A stretch of DNA of 64,000 bases from Nannocystis punicea (GCF_026965555.1 NZ_CP114040.1:372001-436000), one strand, 5' to 3'; positions 1 to 8,970 are shown, counted from the stretch's first letter. Notes: a model not told the origin generated them from the letters alone. Numbers and translations are program-made.

Positions 1-893
1 ACGTAATCGACGTAGACGTCGATCTCGCCGCTGCGCAGGCCGTCGAACACCACGGTCGAGCCGAGCGACTCGAGCGTGGTCGCCGGCGTGCCCGTCGCGC
101 GCTCGAGGTGATCGGCGACGATCCGGCTCAGCACGTATTGCTCGGTGAACGGCTTGGCGCCGACGACCAGCGGCCGGACCTCGTCGCGCACCAGGCCGCG
201 AAGCTGCGGCAGCGCGGCGGCGAGCGCCAGCGCGAGGAGACCGAGCGCGCCGGCCACCAGCGGCCCGCGGCGACGGCGACGGGCTCCGAGCTCGAGCAGG
301 CCGACCAGCGCGTCGAGCAGCAACGCCAGGGCCGCAGCGGCCGCGCAGCCGAGCAGGATCGCCGAGTAATTGCGCGTCTGCAGCCCGCCGAAGATGTAGT
401 GACCGAGGCTCCGGGCGCCGACCGGGGTGGCCAAGGTCGCAGTGCCCACGGTCCACACCGCGGCGGTGCGGATGCCGGCGAGGATCACCGGCAGCGCCAG
501 CGGCAGCTCGACCCGACGCAGCCGCTCGGCCGACGTCATGCCGACGCCGTCGGCGGCCTCGAGGATCGACGCATCGATCGTCCGCATCCCGGCGATCGTG
601 TTGTGCAAGATCGGCAGCAGGCTGTACACGAACAGCCCGAGCGCCGCCGGCAACCAGCCGATGCTCGGCGCGCCGATCGCCGCCAGCGCCGGGACCATGA
701 ACGCCAGCAACGCCAGGCTCGGCACCGTCTGCAGGGCGCTCGCCACCGCGAGCAACGGCCGGGCCGCCCGCGGGTGCCGCGACGCCAGCACCCCCAGCGG
801 CACGCTGACGAGCACCCCCGCCAGCAGCGCCACCAGGCTGAGCTGCAGGTGGGCCGCGGCGTAGGCGGGCAGGGTCGGCAGCAATTCGTTCAC
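1..893 (-). CDS. Osmoprotectant ABC transporter permease/substrate-binding fusion (partial)
   Basis: The gene runs off the left edge; at least 297 residues are visible. The N-terminal half is a multi-span permease domain of the ProW/OpuCB type. It is followed by an Arg-rich junction, one hydrophobic segment, and the start of a glycine-betaine/choline-type binding domain with the diagnostic stretch VGAKPFTEQYVLSRI and later GEIDVYVDY. Fused permease-binding proteins of this layout are known in OpuC/ProWX-type importers. I chose the GTG at 893 because GGAGG lies just upstream. It is probably the last gene of a minus-strand operon with the ATPase at 1429-2211, although a 535-bp repeat-filled gap separates them. 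The substrate (betaine, choline or similar) is inferred. Confidence 0.85.
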   Translation of the reverse strand, partial: MNELLPTLPAYAAAHLQLSLVALLAGVLVSVPLGVLASRHPRAARPLLAVASALQTVPSLALLAFMVPALAAIGAPSIGWLPAALGLFVYSLLPILHNTIAGMRTIDASILEAADGVGMTSAERLRRVELPLALPVILAGIRTAAVWTVGTATLATPVGARSLGHYIFGGLQTRNYSAILLGCAAAAALALLLDALVGLLELGARRRRRGPLVAGALGLLALALAAALPQLRGLVRDEVRPLVVGAKPFTEQYVLSRIVADHLERATGTPATTLESLGSTVVFDGLRSGEIDVYVDY

Positions 894-944
894 CGCGCCT
901 CCGGGTGGTCTGCGTGGTGTGTCGCAATCGAATCACGGGACATT

Positions 945-1425
945 GTCGGTGACCGAGCCCACGCTGGGCGGTGCGGCCATTGCGGACGCGAATCGCAGGG
1001 CATTGTCGGCGCCCGGGACCGCGCTTCGCGGCGTGGCCATTTTGCGCGCGAAACGCAGGACCCTGCCGACGCTCGCCTCGCGCGGCTCGGCTGGTACTCC
1101 CGAGATGCGCTCACCCGCGCTTCGCGGTGGCGCCATTTTGAGTGCGAGACAAAGGACCCTGCCGACGCTCGCCTCGCGCGGCTCGGCTGGTACTCCCGAG
1201 ATGCGCTCACCCGCGCTTCGCGGTGGCGCCATTTTGAGTGCGAGACAAAGGACCCTGCCGACGCTCGCCTCGCGCGGCTCGGCTGGTACTCCCGAGATTC
1301 GCTCACCCGCGCTCCGCGGTGGCGCCATTGCAGGCGTGAATCACAGCGCCCTGCCGCCATCCACGGTCGGCTCGGCCGCGACTCCCGCGATTCGCTCACC
1401 CGCGCTGGCGGCCCCTGATTAAATG
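945..1425. repeat. 96-bp tandem repeat, about four to five copies
   Basis: The marker CCCTGCCG recurs at 1061, 1157, 1253 and 1349, exactly 96 bp apart, and a diverged copy precedes the first. The two central copies are almost identical and the flanking ones are degenerate. Because 96 is a multiple of three, several frames stay open on both strands, giving artefactual 32-residue repeat ORFs. The array fills the gap between the ATPase gene and the permease/binding gene. I see no promoter or terminator within it. Confidence 0.9.
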
Positions 1426-1428
1426 AAT

Positions 1429-2211
1429 TCACGGCGCCTCCGCCAGCAAGCGGGCTCGCGCGGCGGCGGCCAGCTCGAGGGGTTCGGTCAGCAGCGAGCG
1501 GACCTCCGCGTCGGCCGGCGCGTGGGCCAGCTCGCGGCCGGTGCCGACCTGCACCACCCGGCCTGCGCGCATCACCGCGATGCGGTCGCCGAGCAGCAGC
1601 GCCTCGACCACGTCGTGGGTCACGAACACGATCGTCAGGCCGAGCCGCGCGCGGATGTTCATCAGCGCCGCTTGCAGGTGCCCGCGCGTGCGCGGGTCGA
1701 GCGCGCCGAACGGCTCGTCGAGCAGCATCACCCGCGGCTCGGCGGCCAGCGCCCGCGCCACCGCCACCCGCTGCGCTTGCCCGCCGGACAGGGCCGCCGG
1801 CGAGCGCTCGCGGAACGACCCAGGCTCGAGCTCCACCAGCGCCAGCAGCTCGTCGACGCGCGCGTCGATCCGCGAGCGCGGCCAGCCGAGCAGCGACGGC
1901 GTCACGCCGATGTTCTCGGCCACCGTCATGTGCGGGAACAGCCCCAGGCGCTGGAACACGTAGCCCACGCGGCGGCGCAGCAGCGGCCCGGGCAGCGCGC
2001 GCACGTCCTCGCCGGCCACCCGCACCCGACCGGCCGTCGGCTCGACCAGTCGGTTGATCGTCTTCAGCGCCGTCGTCTTGCCCGAGCCCGAGCCGCCGAG
2101 CAGCACCAGCAGCTCGCCCTCGGCCACCTCGAGCGAGACGTCGGCGATCGCCACGACCTCGCCGTAGTCCTTGCGGACCCGCTCCAGCGCGATCATCGGC
2201 GCCGCGCTCAC
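1429..2211 (-). CDS. ABC transporter ATPase, ProV/OpuCA type
   Basis: 260 residues. It energises the osmoprotectant importer whose membrane and binding parts lie downstream at 1-893. Visible motifs are Walker A GGSGSGKTT (about 39-47), the Q-loop in YVFQ, signature LSGGQAQRV (about 141-149), Walker B VMLLDEPFGALD and the switch THD. The closest family pattern is glycine betaine/proline ATPases. There is no C-terminal CBS pair of the kind found in longer OpuAA proteins. The start is a GTG at 2211 that overlaps the TGA of the upstream MurL-like gene (GTGA), which implies translational coupling; an internal ATG at 2196 is an alternative. Confidence 0.9.
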   Translation of the reverse strand: MSAAPMIALERVRKDYGEVVAIADVSLEVAEGELLVLLGGSGSGKTTALKTINRLVEPTAGRVRVAGEDVRALPGPLLRRRVGYVFQRLGLFPHMTVAENIGVTPSLLGWPRSRIDARVDELLALVELEPGSFRERSPAALSGGQAQRVAVARALAAEPRVMLLDEPFGALDPRTRGHLQAALMNIRARLGLTIVFVTHDVVEALLLGDRIAVMRAGRVVQVGTGRELAHAPADAEVRSLLTEPLELAAAARARLLAEAP

Positions 2212-3638
2212 GCCTCTGTCGCTCCGCGCAGCACGCCGCGCAGGTATACCCTGGCCGCGCGCGCCCCCGCCAGCAGCTCCGGCGCCACGCGCTCGCCGAG
2301 CGCCGGCGGCATCGTCGAGCCGGCGAGGTCGACCTCCGCGTAGCGCTCGACCAACCTCAGCAGCGCCGCCGCGTCGGGCAAGTCCGCGGTCGCCGGGCCG
2401 CGCAGCTTGCGAGCCGCGCAGGCCGCGAGGAACAGCGTCGCCTCCTCCGGCCCGCCGATGCACTCGAACGGCTGCCGCCCGCCGCGCGCGCGCAGGGCCA
2501 GGAACGCCGGCGCGAGCGTGGGGTCGGCCAGCAGCGCGTCGTCGCCGAAGGTCCGCCGCACCACCTCGCGCGGCAGGAACGCGGCGCAGCCCAGCCACAC
2601 GTACAGGCACTTCGGGCAGCGCAGGCACCACGGCTTGCGCAGGTTGCACGAGTGCGTGAAGGCGACGTCGTCCGCGTCGGGCCGCAGCATGGCGAAGATC
2701 ACCGGGTCGTAGATCGGCTTGAGCACGCTGTGATACGCGACCCCGGCGAGCAGGTGGCGCTGTAGATAATCATTGAGCAGCGCCTCGGCCGCCGCAGACT
2801 TGCCCCATTGGTGATTGATCTCCTCGCCGGTGCGGTCCCAGACGAGCTGCCCCCGGTCGGCGCTGCGCTCGTGCGCGAGCGAGATCGCCGGGTGCCCGTG
2901 CTGCAGCGCGATCGGCAGCGCGGCGAAGATCGACGTCGGCGTCTCGGCCGCGCACAGCGTGCGGATCGCCAGCTCGGGGTGGAGCCGCAGCACCGGCGAA
3001 TCGAGGAAGTCCTCGAGGATCCACTGATGGAAGTGTCGTCGCGGCCGGCAGCGCCGCACCAGCCCGTCGAGCAGCCCGTGCTGCAGCGCCGCCGGCCCGT
3101 AGATCGACGACGAATAACCGAGAGTGTCGAACGCCACGCCCGCGCGCTCGAGCAGGCGCATCGCCACCAGGCTGTCCTTGCCGCCGCCGCAGAACAGCAG
3201 GGTCTCGACCGGGGGCGCCACCGCGGGCCGCAGCGGCTCGCCCGCGTCCGCCTCGTCGGCCAGGACCTCGGGCCCGAGGTACCCCGGGTCGTCGTTCTCG
3301 TAGCGCCACTGGGCCCACACCTCGCGGAACAGCGCCCGCCACAGCGCCGCCAGCTCGCGCGTCCAGAAGCGGGCCCACGCGCCGAAGCACAGCCGCTGCG
3401 GTCGCAGGCTGCACAGCTTGGCCGCCTCGAGCGCCGCCACGTGGAACATCAGCCGCTGCAGCGCCTCGCGCGAGTGCGCGGCCGCCAGCGCGTCGAAGTC
3501 GACGTCCTCGTACCAATACGTGGTCGAGAAAGTCAGCCCGTCGACCGCGAAGGCGAAGCGGACCGAATGGCGCGCGAAGTCCAGCCCGCGCAGGCGCAGC
3601 ACCCGCCCGCCGGCCGTATGTCGGAGGTCGTCCGGCAT
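2208..3638 (-). CDS. PP-loop ATPase-like protein resembling MurL glutamate epimerase
   Basis: 476 residues, no signal peptide. A PP-loop motif GGGKDSLVA lies near residue 180. Further on are a segment ERSADRGQLVW...INHQWGKS and a Cys cluster CNLRKPWCLRCPKC. These blocks resemble MurL, the UDP-MurNAc-L-Ala-L-Glu epimerase that supplies D-Glu for peptidoglycan in bacteria lacking glutamate racemase. The resemblance is from memory of family patterns and was not searched. It is the first gene of an operon with an osmoprotectant ABC system, sharing a GTGA overlap with the ATPase. A separate family of PP-loop enzymes is a reasonable alternative. Confidence 0.6.
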   Translation of the reverse strand: MPDDLRHTAGGRVLRLRGLDFARHSVRFAFAVDGLTFSTTYWYEDVDFDALAAAHSREALQRLMFHVAALEAAKLCSLRPQRLCFGAWARFWTRELAALWRALFREVWAQWRYENDDPGYLGPEVLADEADAGEPLRPAVAPPVETLLFCGGGKDSLVAMRLLERAGVAFDTLGYSSSIYGPAALQHGLLDGLVRRCRPRRHFHQWILEDFLDSPVLRLHPELAIRTLCAAETPTSIFAALPIALQHGHPAISLAHERSADRGQLVWDRTGEEINHQWGKSAAAEALLNDYLQRHLLAGVAYHSVLKPIYDPVIFAMLRPDADDVAFTHSCNLRKPWCLRCPKCLYVWLGCAAFLPREVVRRTFGDDALLADPTLAPAFLALRARGGRQPFECIGGPEEATLFLAACAARKLRGPATADLPDAAALLRLVERYAEVDLAGSTMPPALGERVAPELLAGARAARVYLRGVLRGATEA

Positions 3639-3861
3639 CGCCGACCGATTGTGGATCTTCCGTCCCCGGCGTCGATCTTCGAGCGAGCATTCGTCGCGGC
3701 CGTCCGTCGGCCCGTCTCACTGCAGCCGGGGCCCATCCCTGCGGGCGCTCGTCATCGTGGGCGCTCGTCTCGAGCGCACGAGGATCCGCCTCGCCCGCTC
3801 GTCTCGCCGCGCGGCGCCTCGCCTCCGACCTCCGCCCGCTCGACGCAGCGGGCGGCCGTCC

Positions 3862-4566
3862 TCAGCGCGGCGCCGGTTCAGCGAGGACATCCCGCGCGGG
3901 TGACCCGGCCGACTCGCGCCGCAGGTGGCGCTCGACCAGCACGAGCGCGAGGATCCAGCTCGTCCAGGTGATGATCGCCGCGCCGATGCGCTGCAGCGCC
4001 TGCTCGTCGCCCGCGCCGAGCAGCAGGTACAGGGCGACGATGATCGGCACGCCGATGAGCCGGTTGATCACGATCGACATCGTCAGGGCGAAGCTGCGGA
4101 GCATCCATCGCCGGTGCTCGCCGACCCGGCGCTGCCGGATCTGCAGCATCCCGATCGCGGTGACGCCGAGCCACAGCGGCGCCAGGACCAGGCTGCTGGC
4201 GCCCGCGACCGGCCCGAACGGCGAGTTCCAGGCCACGTAAAGCCCGGCGAGCGCGCTCGGGAGCACCCCGGCGAGCACGTAGACGCGGCCGGCGAGCCGG
4301 TGGACGTCCGGGCGCCGGCGCCGGAGCCACGGCCAGATCTGCAGGCAGCAGGTCACCATCGCCACCGCCCCGCAGAGGACGTGCACCACCAGCGCCGGGA
4401 AGTACAGCGGCACGTCGGCGGGCGGCGGCACCCGCGAGCGGGCGGGGTCCAGCGACAGGTACGGCGGCAGCGAGAACACGAGGAACGCCAGCGCGGTGAG
4501 CGCGAGCGGCACCAGCCCGCGCGGAAGGCGGGCGCGGACGGCCGAGGAAGGGGGCTTGGGCGGCAT
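3862..4566 (-). CDS. DUF2306-like integral membrane protein
   Basis: 234 residues with about six hydrophobic spans and short loops. It resembles the DUF2306 family: His-containing helices, the HRLAGRVYVLAG motif after a basic loop, and a second basic loop QRRVGEHRRWMLRSF. No enzymatic role is established for this family. I chose the ATG at 4566 because GGAG lies 5-8 bases upstream; longer starts would run into the operator-like palindrome. It is transcribed away from the TetR regulator, so it is the probable target of that repressor. The 223-bp gap on its 3' side holds no gene I can support. Confidence 0.75.
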   Translation of the reverse strand: MPPKPPSSAVRARLPRGLVPLALTALAFLVFSLPPYLSLDPARSRVPPPADVPLYFPALVVHVLCGAVAMVTCCLQIWPWLRRRRPDVHRLAGRVYVLAGVLPSALAGLYVAWNSPFGPVAGASSLVLAPLWLGVTAIGMLQIRQRRVGEHRRWMLRSFALTMSIVINRLIGVPIIVALYLLLGAGDEQALQRIGAAIITWTSWILALVLVERHLRRESAGSPARDVLAEPAPR

Positions 4567-4584
4567 CGGGGCTCCGTTTCGAAG

Positions 4585-4632
4585 AAAACTATGTAGATGA
4601 TACACGATTTAATGTATCGTATACATAGTTTT
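4585..4632. promoter_or_regulatory. 48-bp imperfect palindrome, probable TetR operator
   Basis: The arms at 4585-4604 and 4613-4632 are inverted copies matching at 18 of 20 positions (outer arm AAAACTATGTA, inner GATACA) around an 8-bp centre. The sequence is strikingly AT-rich in a GC-rich region and lies between divergent genes, 18 bp from the DUF2306 start and 30 bp from the TetR start. Its size and position fit an operator covering both promoters. Binding by the adjacent regulator is inferred. Confidence 0.8.
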
Positions 4633-4661
4633 AAAGAGGGGACCCTCCGCGGGGGGCCGGG

Positions 4662-5426
4662 ATGGCGACGGACGACGACGACTCGCACGACATGAGGCGC
4701 AGCGCCGACCTGCTGTGGGGGAGGGGTCGGCCGGGGCGTCGCGGGCCGAAGGCGCAGCTCAGCCTCGAGCGGGTGGTCGAGGCCGCGGCGGCGCTGGCGG
4801 ACGCGGAGGGGCTGGCGGCGGTGTCGATGCAGCGGGTCGCGGCCGAGCTCGGCTACACCACGATGTCGCTCTACAACCACGTGCCGAGCAAGGAGCTGCT
4901 GCTCGAGGCGATGGCCGACGCGGTCGTGGGCCAGCCGCCCGCGGACACCGGCGAGGACTGGCGCGCCAGCGTGCTGGCGTGGGCGGCCGACATCTGGCGC
5001 GTGTTCGCGGCCCACCCGTGGCTGTTGCGCCTGCAGTTCGACCACCCGCCGCTCGGCCCCAACCAGCTCGCCTGGCTCGAGCGCCTGCTGCGAGCGATGA
5101 CCGCCGGCGGCCTCACCGGCCTCGAGGCGATGTCCGCCGCGATGTACACGGTCTCCGCGGTGCGCGGCATGAGCCAGGTGCAGCAGGACCTCCACCGGTC
5201 GGTCCCGGACGCCACCGACCGGCGGCGCGCCGAGGCCGAGTATCAGCGCGTCCTCACCTCCGTCATCGACCTGTCGCGGTACCCGACGCTGGCCCGGGTC
5301 TTCGCCGACCCGGAGCCGGAGCCGGACGCGGCCCCCGACAGCCTGCCGCCCGAGATCGAGTTCGGCCTGCAGCGCCTGCTCGACGGCATCGAGGCCCACG
5401 TGCGCCGCCGTCGCGCGGCCCATTGA
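4662..5426 (+). CDS. TetR/AcrR-family transcriptional regulator
   Basis: 254 residues. An N-terminal helix-turn-helix at about residues 30-80 contains a typical recognition segment, VSMQRVAAELGYTTMSLYNHV. A helical ligand-binding domain follows, consistent with a TetR_C-type fold. It is divergent from the DUF2306 membrane gene, and the shared intergenic palindrome suggests it represses both. A tandem of short inverted repeats begins five bases after its stop codon. The ligand is unknown. Confidence 0.9.
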   Translation: MATDDDDSHDMRRSADLLWGRGRPGRRGPKAQLSLERVVEAAAALADAEGLAAVSMQRVAAELGYTTMSLYNHVPSKELLLEAMADAVVGQPPADTGEDWRASVLAWAADIWRVFAAHPWLLRLQFDHPPLGPNQLAWLERLLRAMTAGGLTGLEAMSAAMYTVSAVRGMSQVQQDLHRSVPDATDRRRAEAEYQRVLTSVIDLSRYPTLARVFADPEPEPDAAPDSLPPEIEFGLQRLLDGIEAHVRRRRAAH

Positions 5427-5784
5427 TCTCATGTCTCGTGAGACATGTCTCATCAGACATGGCGTTCAAGACATGGCCACTCGGACATGCCGACCATCGC
5501 CGACGCCCGCTCCTGCACGACCTCGCCGACAGCATCGATCGGGCGACCGAGTCGACGCTCACCTGGACAGGTCGCCGCGACGACTCCATCCGGAGCTCGA
5601 GTTCACGCTCACCGAGGTATCGCTGGCACCACTCGCAGGGCCGACAAAGCGAGCGCTGGCGAGGTCGACGGAGCGGCACGGCCGAGCTGCTCGGCCGTCG
5701 AGCCCGCACAGCAGCGCGTCGTCGACAACTCGGGCCCGCGCGGGCTCCGGGCCGTCCGCGTCCGTGTCCCTCGCGCTCGCCGCG
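5427..5784. other. Intergenic region with clustered GACATG repeats
   Basis: This 358-bp gap between convergent genes begins with several copies of the dispersed element. One is the perfect hairpin ATGTCTC-GT-GAGACAT at 5431-5446, followed by further GACATG units to about 5491. The rest (5500-5784) is GC-rich with no coding signal or RNA structure I could recognise. Confidence 0.7.
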
Positions 5785-6249
5785 TCACCGCGCGATCGTC
5801 CACTCCGCGCGCGACAGCACCGCCACGGCGCCGTGCTCGCCGCGGCCGAGCACCGTCTGGGTCACCGTCACCGACGCCGGCAGGGAGGGGTCGCGTCGCA
5901 GCGCCCAGCGGACCGCGCGCTGCACCTCGGCGGGGCTGGCGACCTCGCCGAGGACGTGCGCGCTGGCCGGCTTGCGGCGGCCGTAGCCGGCGCGCCCGAG
6001 CGTGCGGACGGGCGGATCGTGCCACTCCGGGACGTGCAGCCGCACGCGCTCCAGCGGGACCGGCGCTCCGCGCGGGTCTCTCGCCTCGTACACTGCCAGC
6101 CGCTCGATCGCCCGCGAGAACATCGACGGCAGCGAGAAGGGGTACAGCTCGCGTACGATCGGTGGCACCACCAGCAACAACGCGGCCAGGCTGAGCACGA
6201 ACCACCGTTCCCAGCGCGCCCCGGGCTGCATCCCCGCCTCGCCGGCCAC
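5785..6249 (-). CDS. Membrane-anchored hypothetical protein
   Basis: 154 residues. After a short polar N-terminus there is one strong hydrophobic segment (about residues 14-32, FVLSLAALLLVVPPIV), then a soluble domain of about 115 residues rich in Arg and Val. I recognise no family. The start is placed at GTG 6249 because GGAGGAG sits seven bases upstream; an earlier ATG at 6300 lacks a binding site. It is divergent from the haem receptor, and the Fur-like box at 6269-6283 lies just upstream of it, so it may share iron control. Confidence 0.65.
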   Translation of the reverse strand: MAGEAGMQPGARWERWFVLSLAALLLVVPPIVRELYPFSLPSMFSRAIERLAVYEARDPRGAPVPLERVRLHVPEWHDPPVRTLGRAGYGRRKPASAHVLGEVASPAEVQRAVRWALRRDPSLPASVTVTQTVLGRGEHGAVAVLSRAEWTIAR

Positions 6250-6268
6250 ACGGTCGTTCTCCTCCAAA

Positions 6269-6283
6269 TGATTTTGATTTTCA
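6269..6283. promoter_or_regulatory. Fur-like box
   Basis: TGATTTTGATTTTCA has the 7-1-7 layout of Fur sites and differs from the consensus TGATAATnATTATCA at about three positions. It lies in an AT-rich island between the haem receptor gene and the divergent membrane-anchored gene. Functional assignment is inferred from sequence and from the haem-uptake context. Confidence 0.6.
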
Positions 6284-6342
6284 ATGCTGAGAAACATCAC
6301 GGCGCGCGCTCTTGACGCCCTCGGCGTGGCTGTCGATCAATT

Positions 6343-6357
6343 TGAAATCAGTTTTCA
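6343..6357. promoter_or_regulatory. TGAAA-N5-TTTCA palindrome, second Fur-like box
   Basis: TGAAATCAGTTTTCA is a near-perfect inverted repeat 29 bp before the preferred receptor start. The same TGAAA-N5-TTTCA form recurs at 48650-48664, upstream of the DUF3570-TlpA operon. It is probably bound by Fur or a related metal or haem sensor. Confidence 0.6.
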
Positions 6358-6385
6358 ATTTCCATCGGCGCCGCTGCTCTTCGCC

Positions 6386-8356
6386 ATGCTGCTGACCGCG
6401 ACCACTGCGACCACTGCGACCCCTGTTCATGGGGCTCCGCCGCGACGGGAGCGGGCGCCCGACGTGCGTCCGCCCAAGGAGATCAAGACCGTGGTCGTCA
6501 CCAGCGCGCGGACCGAGCAGGCGATCGGCGACGTGGCAGTGTCGACGCGGGTGGTCGACCGCGCGGCGATCGAGGCCTCGGGGGCGGAGACCCTCGCGGG
6601 CGTGCTCGAGGAGCAGCCGGGCCTGCAGGTGCTGCGCAGCTTCGCCGGGGCCGGCGGCGTCGGCATCCAGATGCAGGGCCTCGACTCCAAGTACGTGCTG
6701 ATCCTCATCGACGGCCAGCGGGCGACCGGTCGCGTCGGCGGCGTCATCGACCTGTCGCGCTTCCCCGCCGAGGACATCGCCCAGGTCGAGATCGTCAAGG
6801 GCCCGGGCAGCTCGCTGTACGGCGCCGACGCGATCGCGGGGGTCATCAACATCATCACGCGGCGGGCCGCGCGGAAGCTCGAGCTCGACGCGCGGGCCCG
6901 CTACGGCAGCTTCCACACCTCCGACCTCAGCGCGACCATCGGCGGGGCGCGCGGGCGCTGGAGCACCCGCTGGAGCGGCGGCTGGCACTACACCGCCGGC
7001 TTCGATCGCGACCGCAGCACGCCCTCGACCACCGGCAATGCCGGCCACTCCTTCAATGCCTCGCAGCGGACCGAGTTCCGCGTGCGCCGCGACATCAACC
7101 TCGGCCTCACCGCCGACTATCAGCGGCGCGACCTCCACGGCGTCGACAGCAACGCCGCCGGCGCGGTGTTCGACCGCAGCAACCTGACCCAGACCGCGTC
7201 GGTCAGCTTCATCCCCGAGATCACCTGGGCCGCGCCCGCGCGGCTGCGGCTCGTCGCCCACCTGGCCTACTTCGACGACCACTACGCCCTCGACCAGCGC
7301 AAGTCGAACGCCCTCGACCAGGCCCAGCGCACCAAGGATACTCTGGGACAGCTCGGCGCCCAGTACGATCATATGATCGCCGGGCGGCACCTCTTCAGCG
7401 CCGGCATCGAGACCCAGCTCGAGTACCTCTCGACCCCGCGCCTCGCCACCGCCGCGTCCGACCGCCAGCGGTTCGCGCTCTACGCCCAGGACGAGTGGAA
7501 GGTCGCCCTCAGGCCGCTGGTCATCATCGTCCCCGGCGCGCGGCTCGACCTCGACTCGCAGTTCGGCGGCTACGGCTCGCCGCGGCTGGCGTTCCGCATC
7601 GACCCGGCCGAGAGCTTGACCCTGCGCGCCAGCGCCGGCCTCGGCTTCCGCGCCCCGGCCTTCCGCGAGCTCTACCTCGCCTTCGCCAATCCTGCCGCCG
7701 GCTACCGCGTCGCCGGCAACCCCGACCTCAAGGCCGAGAAGGCGCGCAGCGCCACCGCCGGCGTGGCCTGGCGGCTCTCCCCGGGCCGCACCCTCACCTT
7801 CGATTACTTCCACCACCGGCTCAAGGACCTGATCGCCCTCGACGCGACCACCCTGATGCTCGGGTCCGACAACGCCTTTCAATACATCAACGTCGGCGCC
7901 GCGCGCAGCCAGGGCGTCGAGGCGGCCCTGGCGATCAAGTTCACCGACGTGATCGACGCCGAGGTCAGCTACACCTTCACCGACGCCCGCGACCTCGAGC
8001 TCAAGCGGCGCCTGCCGGGTCGACCTGCGCATCACTCGAGCGCGCGCCTGCGGTGGAAGCACCCGCGCTCGGGCACCTCGGCCCAGGTCCGCGCCGCGGT
8101 GTTCGGCAAGCAGTTCTACTACGCCGACAACGACGGCGACGGCGTCGAGGAGCCGCTGCGCGTGGCGCCGTACGCCAACGTCGACCTGCGCGTCGCCCAG
8201 GACATCCTCGGCGGCAAGCTCACCTTCTTCGCCGGCGTCGACAACCTGCTCAACGCCGGCGACGCCGCCTATTTGCCGCTCGTACCCCGCCTGTTCTACG
8301 GCGGGATCTCGGCCCGGATCCGCACCGACCTGCCCAAAAGGACACGCAAGCCATGA
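6386..8356 (+). CDS. TonB-dependent outer membrane receptor, probable haem receptor
   Basis: About 656 residues. A plug domain occupies about residues 30-150 (EKIKTVVVTSAR-like start region, VEIVKGPGSSLYGADAIAGVINI), followed by a long beta-barrel ending in a barrel-like strand. It imports an iron chelate across the outer membrane using TonB energy. The following hmuY and hemS genes make haem the likely ligand. The frame is open further upstream (ATG 6284, GTG 6327), and a hydrophobic stretch before 6386 could be part of the signal peptide. I prefer 6386 because the upstream starts lie at or before Fur-like palindromes, but this is not settled. Its stop overlaps the hmuY start (ATGA). Confidence 0.85.
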   Translation: MLLTATTATTATPVHGAPPRRERAPDVRPPKEIKTVVVTSARTEQAIGDVAVSTRVVDRAAIEASGAETLAGVLEEQPGLQVLRSFAGAGGVGIQMQGLDSKYVLILIDGQRATGRVGGVIDLSRFPAEDIAQVEIVKGPGSSLYGADAIAGVINIITRRAARKLELDARARYGSFHTSDLSATIGGARGRWSTRWSGGWHYTAGFDRDRSTPSTTGNAGHSFNASQRTEFRVRRDINLGLTADYQRRDLHGVDSNAAGAVFDRSNLTQTASVSFIPEITWAAPARLRLVAHLAYFDDHYALDQRKSNALDQAQRTKDTLGQLGAQYDHMIAGRHLFSAGIETQLEYLSTPRLATAASDRQRFALYAQDEWKVALRPLVIIVPGARLDLDSQFGGYGSPRLAFRIDPAESLTLRASAGLGFRAPAFRELYLAFANPAAGYRVAGNPDLKAEKARSATAGVAWRLSPGRTLTFDYFHHRLKDLIALDATTLMLGSDNAFQYINVGAARSQGVEAALAIKFTDVIDAEVSYTFTDARDLELKRRLPGRPAHHSSARLRWKHPRSGTSAQVRAAVFGKQFYYADNDGDGVEEPLRVAPYANVDLRVAQDILGGKLTFFAGVDNLLNAGDAAYLPLVPRLFYGGISARIRTDLPKRTRKP

Positions 8357-8970
8357 CCCGCCCCCTGCTGCTCACGTTGGCGCTCGCCGTCACCCTCCCC
8401 GCCTGCACCGAGAGCTCACCGTCGGACACCACCGACGGCGACGAGCTGCCGAACGACGGCCCGGTCGTCACCGAGGACCTCGGCGACGGCAGCTACGAGT
8501 CGGTCATCGAGGCCACCGACGAGGAGGCGTGGACCTACTTCGACTTCGAGTCGCGCGGGGCAGCCGAGCCCGCCGACCCGGCCGACGACAAGGTGTGGGA
8601 CCTCGCGGCCCTGCGCTTCAACCTCAAGTCGAACGGCGGCACCTCGGGCAAGGGCGGCGCGCAAGTCGCGATCCTCGACGGCACCAGCTTCGAGGCGGTC
8701 ACCGCCGTGCCGACCGATGGTTGGATCAGCGACGACGCCAGCGGCCCCGGCACCGGCGGCGAGATGGCCAACGTCGAGCCCGGTTACGCCTTCGATAATT
8801 GGTTCGACTACAACATCATGGACCACACCCTCTCGCCGAAGCCCGAACGCGTGTACGTGATTCGCACGCCCGAGGGCAATCACTACAAGCTGGAGATGCT
8901 CGGCTTCTACGACGAGGCCGGCACCCCCGGCTACGTCAGCTTCCGCTGGGCCGAGCTGCCCGCTGCTTGA
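8353..8970 (+). CDS. hmuY: HmuY-family haem-binding lipoprotein
   Basis: 205 residues. A signal peptide ends in a lipobox TLPAC, then a Thr/Asp-rich linker leads into a beta domain with the family blocks WTYFDFESRG, DLAALRFNLKSNGG and ERVYVIRTPEGNHYKLEMLG. HmuY proteins capture haem at the cell surface and hand it to a TonB receptor. The ATGA overlap with the receptor gene and the hemS gene downstream form a coherent haem operon. The metal-coordinating residues were not assigned. Confidence 0.85.
   Translation: MTRPLLLTLALAVTLPACTESSPSDTTDGDELPNDGPVVTEDLGDGSYESVIEATDEEAWTYFDFESRGAAEPADPADDKVWDLAALRFNLKSNGGTSGKGGAQVAILDGTSFEAVTAVPTDGWISDDASGPGTGGEMANVEPGYAFDNWFDYNIMDHTLSPKPERVYVIRTPEGNHYKLEMLGFYDEAGTPGYVSFRWAELPAA

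Noticed and set aside
890..1432. Repeat-containing proteins of about 130-180 residues on both strands
   Set aside because: They are translations of the 96-bp tandem repeat, open in several frames only because the unit length is a multiple of three.
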